64,000 nucleotides of DNA from Rhodoplanes tepidamans (GTDB lineage Bacteria > Pseudomonadota > Alphaproteobacteria > Rhizobiales > Xanthobacteraceae). The position numbers and the translations under genes are program-made. Positions 28,355 to 35,409 of this stretch are shown here, in pieces. How positions within the stretch are numbered: position 1 is the first letter of the stretch; each line of letters opens with the position of its first letter. Below the pieces are notes generated by a model. It saw only the letters and a program-made list of their open reading frames with translations. It was not told the DNA's origin and searched no databases. Location of the stretch: positions 124,001 to 188,000 of the forward strand of contig NZ_JAUSUJ010000010.1 of NCBI RefSeq assembly GCF_030813915.1, read 5' to 3'.

Positions 28355-28999
28355 TCACTTGGACGCCGACTGCTTGACCTCGAGATTGACGATCTGCACT
28401 CGGCGGTTCTCTCCGGCGAAGGGCTGATCCGGCTTCTTGAGCTGCTCCTTGCCGTAGCCGGCGGTGACCAGGCTCTCCTCCGGGATCTGGAACTTCTCCA
28501 GCAGGAACCGCTTCACCGAGGCGGCGCGACGCTCGGAGAGCTTCTGATTGTATTCCTCGCCGCCCTTGGCGTCGGTGTGGCCGCCGAGCAGGAAGGTGCC
28601 GCCCCGCAGGTCCGGGCTCGACAGCGCCTTGCCGAGCTCCATCAGATCCGGCACGGCGCGCTGCACGATCTCGGCCGAGTTGTAGTCGAAATACACCTCG
28701 AGATCGATCTTCTGCTTGTCCTTGGCGATGTCGGCGACCTTGGTGCGCTCGTCGAGCGTCAGGGCGCGCGTCCTGCCTCGGATGGTCTGCAGGAACTTCT
28801 GGTCTTCCATCTGCTTCGGCGTGGTGGTGAGACCGCGCGTCTTCGGCGCCGGCTTGAGCGCCTCGAGAATGTCCGTCGAGGTCGGCCGCTGCTGCGCGAA
28901 CGAGGCGTGGTTCGCGGTCGTCACCAGAGCACCCGCGAGCACCAGCGTCGCGAGGGTCGCTCCGAACCTGCTCCAGCGTGTCGTGGATTGGCGTGTCAT
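28355..28999 (-). CDS. OmpA-family C-terminal domain protein
   Basis: A 214-residue periplasmic protein. The signal peptide spans residues 1-34 (ATLATLVLAGALVTTANHASFAQ). A linker follows, then an OmpA-like peptidoglycan-binding domain from about residue 95: VYFDYNSAEI, GGHTDAKGGEEYNQKLSERRAASVKRFL and RRVQIVNL, with the diaminopimelate-contacting Asp and Arg positions present (HTDAKG, NRRVQ). There is no N-terminal Cys lipobox, so it is not a Pal lipoprotein. GGAGGA precedes the ATG at 28999. It lies on the same strand as the caspase-like gene 195 bases downstream, which also has cell-wall-binding features. Confidence 0.88.
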   Translation of the reverse strand: MTRQSTTRWSRFGATLATLVLAGALVTTANHASFAQQRPTSTDILEALKPAPKTRGLTTTPKQMEDQKFLQTIRGRTRALTLDERTKVADIAKDKQKIDLEVYFDYNSAEIVQRAVPDLMELGKALSSPDLRGGTFLLGGHTDAKGGEEYNQKLSERRAASVKRFLLEKFQIPEESLVTAGYGKEQLKKPDQPFAGENRRVQIVNLEVKQSASK

Positions 29000-29340
29000 C
29001 TGTCTGTCCTCCGGCTCGAGTCTAGGCGTCTCTGCCTGATCGCCGTCAGAATAGCGCGACCCCGCTCCGGTACCGTGACCGATCTCACACACGTTCCGCG
29101 CCCGTCCGACAAGCGAAATAGGGGTCACTTTTTCGTGACGCCGTTCTCTCGTTAGTGTCTGTTTCTCGGCCGATCGTTCTGGCCCCGCCATGCGGTCCGT
29201 CAAAAGTGGCTGCGGCACCGCGCCGCCGTCCGCGCGGTCGCGCTCCGCCGCCGGTCCGGACACCGAAACGAGGCCCGGGGACGCGGCACCCGGCGGCAGG
29301 CGCCGGGACGCAGGCGGCGAGAAGCAGGTGCCCTGAAAGC

Positions 29341-29374
29341 AGAGGCCCGGCCTTCACGGGAAGGCCGGGCCTCT
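29341..29374 (-). terminator. Long hairpin terminator of the beta-barrel gene
   Basis: AGAGGCCCGGCCTT, six-base loop, AAGGCCGGGCCTCT: a perfect 14-base-pair stem, followed on the minus strand by GCTTTC. It lies 57 bases beyond the stop of the 29432-31345 gene. In the rest of the 432-base gap 29000-29431 I see only the promoter region of the OmpA-family gene and no other gene. Confidence 0.75.
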
Positions 29375-29431
29375 TCGATGCGCGGTCGGGTTTGGCGGCG
29401 ACCGCGCAGGTCTCGAAGCTCAGTACGATCC

Positions 29432-31345
29432 TCAGTACTTGGCGACGACCGGCGCCGGCAGCGGCGAGAACCGGTAGTTGACGCCGACCCGGGCGAGACC
29501 GCCCTTGAGATGGGCGTCGACCCCGACGTTCTCGTAGGAGTCCTCGCCGAGGTCGTAGTAGAGCCACTCGGCCTTGGCCGACCAGTTGGAGGTGAGGGCG
29601 TACTCGGCGCCGACGCCGGCGGTCCAGCCCTGGGCGATCCGGGACGACGCGGCGAGAACCGTACCGTCGAAGTTCGAGCGGATCTGCTGGGTCACGTCGG
29701 CCGCCGCGTAGCCGGCCTTCGCGTAGAACAGCGTGCGCTCCCAGGCATAGCCGAGGCGGCCCGTGATCGTCGCGAACCAGTCGAGATGCGTCTCGTCGGT
29801 GAGGAACGAGGACGCCGGGACCCCGAACAGCGTGCCGGGCAGCGGGTTGCCGATGGCGCCCTTGGCATTGCTCCAGGCGATGTCGCCTTCGAGACCGAGG
29901 ACCCATGCCCCCCACTGGAAGTTATAGCCGGCCTGACCGCCGACCAGGGCGCCGCCGTACTTGATGTCGGCGCTGGCGAAGCCCGGATAATCCTCGTTGG
30001 ACTTGCCGTAGATGGTCCCGACATGGCCGCCGACATAGAGGCCGCGCCACACCACCGGGGCGGCGACCGCCGCCGGCGGGGCCTTGTACACGAGTCCCTT
30101 GCCGGACAGCGCCGCCTGCAGCGGCTCGGGCGTGAACTGATAGCGGAGGCCGGTGTTGAGGGTCCAGCCTTCGATGTTCTCGCCGAAGCGATAGTCGCCG
30201 CGCACGTAGCTCAGCCAGCCGGTGTCGAGCACCTGGGCGGCGAAGCCGCCGGAGATCTGGCCATAGGTTCCGACCCGGTTGGTGGTCATCGTGCCGTTGG
30301 AGACGATGCTGAACCCACCGAAGTCGATGCCGGAATTGATCCGGGTGGTGACGTCGCCGGCGAACTCGTGGAACACGCTGGCGGTGACGAACGGCTGCAC
30401 ATAGGCATACGGCGTCGAGAAGCTCGTCCCGACCCGGACGCTGAGGCGGCCCAGCTCGCTCTTAATGTCGTCGATCTGCACGGTCCCGGGCAGGGACACG
30501 CCGGTTCCGAGCAGCAGCGTGCCGGTCACGTTCAGCGGGTCGACCTCGACCTTCGAGTAGGTGAAGCCGGCCGACGGCTCGATGAACCAGTTGTTGGGCA
30601 GCGCGAAATTGTAGCCGAGGCCGCCGGCGACCGACCAGCCGCGGGCGTTGAGGTTCTGGTTGAAGAGCCCGTTGCCGTTGTCGTTCAGGCTCATGTTGTA
30701 GAAGTCCCAGCGGACCTGGGCGTCGGCGAAGAAGCCGCCGCGGGTCACCGCGACGTAGCTGCCGACGAACGGCACCTCGGTGACCGAGTTGAAGGTCGCC
30801 GGGGTCAGGAGGTCATCGGTCTTGTCGCGGGCCTGCGAGGTCATGTAGCCGGCGGTCGCGCCCATGTGGACGTTCCAGCCGTTCCAGTTGAGCTTGGCGA
30901 TGTCACGGCCGACCTGATAGCCGACGAAGTCCTGCCGGGTCTTGGTGTTGCAGTTCACCGTCGCGTTGGCCGTGTCGGTGCCGACGGTCGGAATGACCAG
31001 CGTCGCGCTGACATTGGCCGTGTTGGAGTTCTTGGTCTCGACCTGGCCGCCGAGGACGCGGCCCCACACGCCGCCGCCGTTCTCGCCCGGCGCGGCATTC
31101 GCCGGCGCGCTGACGAAGGCGGAGCCGGTCTGGGCCTGGAACACGCTGGTCGAGGTGTTGAGGACCGAGATCAGCGAGTTGACCGAGCCGCCGCGGGCGA
31201 AGGGCGCGAAGTACTCGGCGCCGGTGCCGCTCGAGACGCACTGGGCCTGTGCGGTGCCCGACAGGGCCATCGCGACCAGGAGGGCCGAGCTGCCGAGAAG
31301 GGTGGATGTCCGGTCGATCCTCGACCGCGAGTGTGTGCTGCGCAT
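29432..31345 (-). CDS. Outer-membrane protein with two tandem beta-barrel domains
   Basis: A 637-residue protein with a signal peptide (ALLVAMALSGTAQAQ) and almost no passenger. Residues about 75-430 look like an autotransporter-type beta-barrel (GGGVWGRVLGG, YVQPFVTASVFHEF, GLRYQFTPEP). Residues about 455-625 are a second, complete-looking Omp25/RopB-type barrel: WRGLYVGGHVGTIYGKS, GGQAGYNFQWG, GRLGYAWERTLFYAKAGYA, ending GLARVGVNYRF. A further SPLPAPVVAKY tail follows where barrels normally stop at an aromatic residue. Both halves are in one uninterrupted frame. It could be a genuine double barrel or an old fusion of two adjacent genes. GGGGGA precedes the ATG at 31345. Confidence 0.85.
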   Translation of the reverse strand: MRSTHSRSRIDRTSTLLGSSALLVAMALSGTAQAQCVSSGTGAEYFAPFARGGSVNSLISVLNTSTSVFQAQTGSAFVSAPANAAPGENGGGVWGRVLGGQVETKNSNTANVSATLVIPTVGTDTANATVNCNTKTRQDFVGYQVGRDIAKLNWNGWNVHMGATAGYMTSQARDKTDDLLTPATFNSVTEVPFVGSYVAVTRGGFFADAQVRWDFYNMSLNDNGNGLFNQNLNARGWSVAGGLGYNFALPNNWFIEPSAGFTYSKVEVDPLNVTGTLLLGTGVSLPGTVQIDDIKSELGRLSVRVGTSFSTPYAYVQPFVTASVFHEFAGDVTTRINSGIDFGGFSIVSNGTMTTNRVGTYGQISGGFAAQVLDTGWLSYVRGDYRFGENIEGWTLNTGLRYQFTPEPLQAALSGKGLVYKAPPAAVAAPVVWRGLYVGGHVGTIYGKSNEDYPGFASADIKYGGALVGGQAGYNFQWGAWVLGLEGDIAWSNAKGAIGNPLPGTLFGVPASSFLTDETHLDWFATITGRLGYAWERTLFYAKAGYAAADVTQQIRSNFDGTVLAASSRIAQGWTAGVGAEYALTSNWSAKAEWLYYDLGEDSYENVGVDAHLKGGLARVGVNYRFSPLPAPVVAKY

Positions 31346-31767
31346 TGTCGTCCCCCGTCCCCCGACGAAATCGCGACGATCGTGTCCGAAAGTTTCCGCA
31401 GCAATTAAACAGACATCCCCGCTCGGCGAAAACACGAAGGGGGCGTTCCCCGGCGCAACCGGACGTTTTGCGAACCGCGCGTGCTCTTTCAGCAACACAC
31501 GATTACGTTGCTCCGCGCGCCGGCGGCCATCGGCCTATGGCCTTGGCAACAAACGGCTAGTTCGATTGGGTGAGAGTCGGGCCGGATTCGGGGCGGACGT
31601 TCGGCCGCTCCCGCCGCGGCGCGGCCGGATCGAGACCGTTTTGTTTCGGAGTGTGAACCGCTGCCCCGACGGCCCGCCGAGTCGGGCCGCCGCCGCCTCG
31701 GCGGAGCCCGACGAAGGCGACAGCCCGGTCGTCGATCGAGACCCGTGCCCGGTCCCGGAGATGCGCC
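31346..31767 (-). other. 422-base gap upstream of the double-barrel gene
   Basis: This stretch separates the stop of the pseudo-caspase gene (31768) from the start of the double-barrel gene (31345). It is moderately AT-rich near 31370-31420 and must contain the promoter of the barrel gene. A small GGCCAT/ATGGCC hairpin lies at 31525-31542. No gene or repeat is recognised. Confidence 0.5.
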
Positions 31768-33264
31768 TCAGCGCACCCCGTAGCTCTCGAACTCGCGGTC
31801 GATGGTCGGGTCGAGCGCCTTGGCGCTGCGGATGTCGGCGTTGCCGGCCGTCGTGTCGCCCTTGCGGATCTTCGCCTTGCCGCGACCGAACAGGGCCGAG
31901 GCCATGCGCGGATTCATCCGCACCGCCTGGTCGTAGTCGGCGATCGCCTTGTCGGCGTTGCCGAGCCGCAGATGGACGAGGCCGCGGCTGTCGAGGGCGT
32001 CCGGATAGTTCGGCTTGATCCGCAGCGCCTCGTCGCAGTCCGACAGCGCGGCGTCGAGCTGGCCCAGCACGGCGCGGGTGAAGCAGCGATTGTTGAACGC
32101 CTCGGCGTCGCCCGGATTGATCCGGATCGCCTGGCCGAAATCCTCGGCCGCCATGGCGTATTCGCGCCGCTCCGCCCAGGCCTGGCCGCGCTTGTAGAAG
32201 GCCTCGGCATCGCGCGGGTTCTTCTCGATCTGGGCGTCGAGATCGCGGATCACCGCGTCGCGCCGGGCCGGCGGAGGCGCCGGCGGGGGCGGCGGCGTCA
32301 CCTCGACGACCGGGGGCGGCGCCGGCCTGGGCGGCTCCGGCGTCACCACCGGGGCGGGCGGCGGAGGCGGAGGCGGCGGCGGGGTGACCACCGAGACCTT
32401 CGGCTCCGGTGCCGGCGGCGGAGGAGGAGGCGCGGGTGGCGTCACCGCCGGCGACGTCGTCGGGGCGCGCGAGAAATGGAAGTCCTCGATCAGCGAGGAC
32501 GAGACCCACGGCACCTGCTCGTTCTTGGAGGCGCGCGACACGCCCATGCGGGTGTTGTTGAAGATCGCCTCGGCGCTCAGCCCGGGCGAGCGCATCTCTT
32601 TCAGGAGCTCGCCGACGAACAGGCTGTTCTCGCCGTCCGACTCGTTCGCCACCTTGTCGGTCGCGGCCGAGTACATGGCGAGCGTGCCGGCCGGCGCGGC
32701 CAGCGAGGCGAGGCCGGCCGAGAAGCCGCGGAAGCGGCGCTCGAACGGATTGCGCCGCGCCGCGTCGACGATCACCACCTTCACCGAGGCGCCGGCGCTG
32801 TTCATGTCGGCCAGGATCGACTCGATGCTGATGCCGTCGCGCCGCACCTCGCCCTCGGTCCAGATCTGGGCGTCGACCGGGATGATGAAGGACTGCTTGC
32901 CGGTCTGGATGCCGTAGCCGGAGAAGAACAGCAGCGCCGACGAGCCCGGCTTGATCTTCGCCCGGAAGGCGTCGAGCGCGGCGCGCAGCCGCTGCTTGGT
33001 CATGTCCTCGCCGGTCGTCACGTCGAAGCCGGCGCGGCGCAGTTCCTCGGCGACCGCGCGCGCGTCCTTGATCGGCTGCGGCAGCGGCCGGTTGTCGTCC
33101 GGATAGGTGGCGTTGCCGATCACCAGGGCGACCCGGCCGCCGCTCGCCTGGGCGAGCCGCAGCGGACCGGGCTCGGAGTCGGCGCCGAAGCTTGCCGTCG
33201 GCAGGGCCGCGGCCAGCAGAGCGACGACGGCGGACACGACGACGGCGAACACGGAGTGCTTCAT
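31768..33264 (-). CDS. Catalytically dead caspase-like protein with TPR repeats
   Basis: A 498-residue secreted protein: signal peptide (residues 1-28), caspase-like domain from GGRVALVIGNATYP to about residue 260, a proline-rich linker of long P-runs (about 265-340), and three or more TPR units (about 345-480; AEAFYKRGQAWAERREY, AEAFNNRCFTRAVLGQ). The two catalytic positions are changed: FFSGYGIQ has Tyr117 where His is needed, and IVDAARRNP has Ala169 where Cys is needed. The fold core is otherwise well kept, so this is a pseudoprotease with probable binding or scaffold function. A protein with an intact dyad is encoded 3.6 kb downstream on the same strand. GAGG precedes the ATG. Confidence 0.87.
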   Translation of the reverse strand: MKHSVFAVVVSAVVALLAAALPTASFGADSEPGPLRLAQASGGRVALVIGNATYPDDNRPLPQPIKDARAVAEELRRAGFDVTTGEDMTKQRLRAALDAFRAKIKPGSSALLFFSGYGIQTGKQSFIIPVDAQIWTEGEVRRDGISIESILADMNSAGASVKVVIVDAARRNPFERRFRGFSAGLASLAAPAGTLAMYSAATDKVANESDGENSLFVGELLKEMRSPGLSAEAIFNNTRMGVSRASKNEQVPWVSSSLIEDFHFSRAPTTSPAVTPPAPPPPPPAPEPKVSVVTPPPPPPPPPAPVVTPEPPRPAPPPVVEVTPPPPPAPPPARRDAVIRDLDAQIEKNPRDAEAFYKRGQAWAERREYAMAAEDFGQAIRINPGDAEAFNNRCFTRAVLGQLDAALSDCDEALRIKPNYPDALDSRGLVHLRLGNADKAIADYDQAVRMNPRMASALFGRGKAKIRKGDTTAGNADIRSAKALDPTIDREFESYGVR

Positions 33265-33592
33265 GGCCGGACCTCGGCGCCCCGACCACGCGATCGCGTC
33301 CCCGGTCGCTGACAGACCGGTCGCGAACACACGTCGTGGCGGCTGTGGGAGCGACGTCTGCGCCCATAGACTGCGCGCGCACACAATAGTTACCTCGCCT
33401 TGCAATCTCAATACGTCCCGGCGGCCGCATCGAACCGCGCGCGGCGCCGGACGCTCCAACCCGGCGCCGCCGGCGGGACGACCAAAAAATCCGCCCCGCT
33501 TGACAGCCCGTTCCGGCTTCCCGAACGTTGTGCCCGGGCGGGCCCGGAACGTTCACCCCCGTTTGCGTCGGGCCACGCCGCAGGACCTGGGA
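33265..33592. other. 328-base divergent promoter region
   Basis: The stretch lies between the pseudo-caspase gene (leftward) and the B12 radical SAM gene (rightward) and must hold both promoters. A short AT-richer patch is at 33380-33412. No clear EcfG-type GGAAC-N16/17-CGTT pair, palindrome or small gene was found. Confidence 0.5.
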
Positions 33593-35221
33593 ATGCCGAT
33601 CGCTCATTCGATGCATCGTGGTCCGATGGACCGCAGAGAGACGGCAGGAGCGGGCGGCGGTCGTCGCATCCTGTGCGTCTGCCCCCGCTACACGTCGTCC
33701 TTCGGCATGTTCGAGCATGCCTATCCGCTCACCGACGGCGTCCGCGCCCTGATGCCGCCGCAGGGGCTCCTGGTGATCGCCGCCGCGCTGCCGCCCGGCT
33801 GGGAGGTCCGCTTCGTCGACGAGAACATCCGGCCCGCCACCCACGAGGAGATCCAGTGGGCGGACGCCGTGTTCGTCAGCGGCATGCACGCGCAGCGCCG
33901 CCAGATCGAGGCGATCTGCCGGCGCGCCCACATGTTCGACCGGGTGACGGTGCTGGGCGGGTCCTCGGTGTCGGCCTGCCCCGAGACCTATCCCGAATAC
34001 GACTACCTGCATGTCGGCGAGCTCGGCGACGCCACCGACGAGCTGTTCGCCCGCCTCGCCGCCGACCCGAACCGGCCCGAGCGGCAGGTCGTGCTCACCA
34101 CCAGGGAGCGGCGCGACCTCACCGACTTTCCGCTGCCGGCCTACGAGCTCGCCGACCTCCGCCGCTATCTCACCGGCAGCATCCAGTACTCGTCGGGCTG
34201 CCCGTATCACTGCGAGTTCTGCGACATCCCGGCGCTGTACGGCCGCAATCCGCGGCTCAAGACGCCCGAGCAGGTGACGGCCGAGCTCGACAAGCTCGTC
34301 GCCTGCGGCCTGACCGGCCCGGTCTACTTCGTCGACGACAACTTCATCGGCAACCGCCGCGCCGTGCGCGAGCTGCTGCCGGCCCTGGTCGACTGGCAGA
34401 AGGCGCGCGGCTATCCGTTCATCTTCTCCTGCGAGGCCACCCTCAACATCGCCAAGCGCCCGGAGATCCTCGGCCTGATGCGCGAGGCGATGTTCGAGAC
34501 CGTGTTCTGCGGCATCGAGACGCCGGAGCCCGCGGCGCTCGAGGCGATGGCCAAGGACCACAACATGATGGTCCCGCTGCTCGAGGCCGTCGACACGCTC
34601 AACCGCTACGGCCTCGAGGTGGTGTCGGGCATCATCCTCGGCCTCGACACCGACACGCCGGACAGCGGCCGGCGGGTGGTCGACTTCATCGAACGCTCGC
34701 ACATCCCGATGCTGACCATCAATCTCCTGCAGGCGCTGCCGCGGACCCCGCTGTGGGACCGGCTGGCGGCGGCCGGCCGGCTGCTCGACGACGAGGAGCG
34801 CGACTCGAACGTCGACTTCGTGATGCCCTACGACGAGGTCATCGCCATGTGGCGGGACTGCATGGCGCGCGCCTTCGCGCCCGCCGCGGTGCTGTCACGC
34901 TATCGTCATCAGCTCGACCACACCTATCCGAACCGGCTGAAGGTGCCGCTGCGCGACCGTCACGTGCCGTGGCGCGACGTGGTGCGCGGCCTCAGGATGC
35001 TGCGCGCCGTGCTCTGGGAGGTCGGGGTCAAGGCCGACTACCGGGCCGAGTTCTGGAAGGTGGCGCGCGCCTGCCTGAAGCGCGGCCAGATCGAGCACCT
35101 GATCCGCATCGGCGTCATGGCGCATCACCTCGTGATGTCGGGCCGCGACGCCGTCGAGGGACGCCAGAAGGCGTCGCACTACTCGGCCCGCCCCCAGGAG
35201 GTGCCGGTGCCGGCGGAGTAG
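33593..35221 (+). CDS. hpnP: B12-dependent radical SAM protein, candidate hopanoid C-2 methylase
   Basis: A 542-residue protein with an N-terminal cobalamin-binding domain (about residues 25-165: LCVCPRYTSSFGMFEHAYPL, VSGMHAQRRQIEAI, LGGSSVSACPE). A radical SAM domain follows, with cluster cysteines Cys203, Cys207 and Cys210 in SGCPYHCEFCDIP, and a C-terminal DUF4070-type region (RHQLDHTYPNR). My recollection of HpnP, the hopanoid C-2 methylase of Rhodopseudomonas and relatives, fits this architecture and these motifs; other methylases of the family are possible. In-frame ATGs at 33611 and 33626 are alternative starts. The following gene, 188 bases on, is a terpenoid-cyclase-like protein, which supports a triterpenoid link. 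Confidence 0.65.
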   Translation: MPIAHSMHRGPMDRRETAGAGGGRRILCVCPRYTSSFGMFEHAYPLTDGVRALMPPQGLLVIAAALPPGWEVRFVDENIRPATHEEIQWADAVFVSGMHAQRRQIEAICRRAHMFDRVTVLGGSSVSACPETYPEYDYLHVGELGDATDELFARLAADPNRPERQVVLTTRERRDLTDFPLPAYELADLRRYLTGSIQYSSGCPYHCEFCDIPALYGRNPRLKTPEQVTAELDKLVACGLTGPVYFVDDNFIGNRRAVRELLPALVDWQKARGYPFIFSCEATLNIAKRPEILGLMREAMFETVFCGIETPEPAALEAMAKDHNMMVPLLEAVDTLNRYGLEVVSGIILGLDTDTPDSGRRVVDFIERSHIPMLTINLLQALPRTPLWDRLAAAGRLLDDEERDSNVDFVMPYDEVIAMWRDCMARAFAPAAVLSRYRHQLDHTYPNRLKVPLRDRHVPWRDVVRGLRMLRAVLWEVGVKADYRAEFWKVARACLKRGQIEHLIRIGVMAHHLVMSGRDAVEGRQKASHYSARPQEVPVPAE

Positions 35222-35243
35222 CACCGCGGCCACCCCTTCGCCG

Positions 35244-35346
35244 GTCATTCCGGAAGCGCCGCGAAGCGGCGCTGCCCGGAATCCATGACCCCGGTCAGTG
35301 AGCATGGATTCCGGGCTCGCGGCCTTCGGCCGCGCCCCGGAATGAC
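35244..35346. repeat. Rhizobial GTCATTCCGG...CCGGAATGAC palindromic element
   Basis: A 103-base imperfect inverted repeat bounded by GTCATTCCGG and CCGGAATGAC, with an internal GGAATCCATG/CATGGATTCC pair and two GC hairpins (GCGCCGCGAAGCGGCGC and GCGGCCTTCGGCCGC). This is the common dispersed element of many Hyphomicrobiales genomes. It lies between the radical SAM gene and the toroid gene and may process or end the upstream transcript. Confidence 0.8.
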
Positions 35347-35355
35347 CAGGTCTTT

Positions 35356-35409
35356 GCCAAATCCAAGTCCAAGTCCAATTCCAAGTCCGAGTCGTCCAAG
35401 TCCCGAGTC
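35356..35409 (+). repeat. Degenerate CCAAGT hexamer tandem repeat abutting a start codon
   Basis: About nine degenerate six-base units (AATCCAAGTCCAAGTCCAAT, then further copies) fill the 54 bases directly before the ATG at 35410. There is no clear Shine-Dalgarno sequence between the repeat and the ATG. The low-complexity leader may be slippage-prone and could tune expression of the downstream gene. Confidence 0.7.

Noticed and set aside
33546-33575. EcfG stress promoter upstream of the HpnP-like gene (GGAAC present)
   Set aside because: No CGTT-like -10 element occurs 16-17 bases after GGAAC; the nearest CGTT is only nine bases away.
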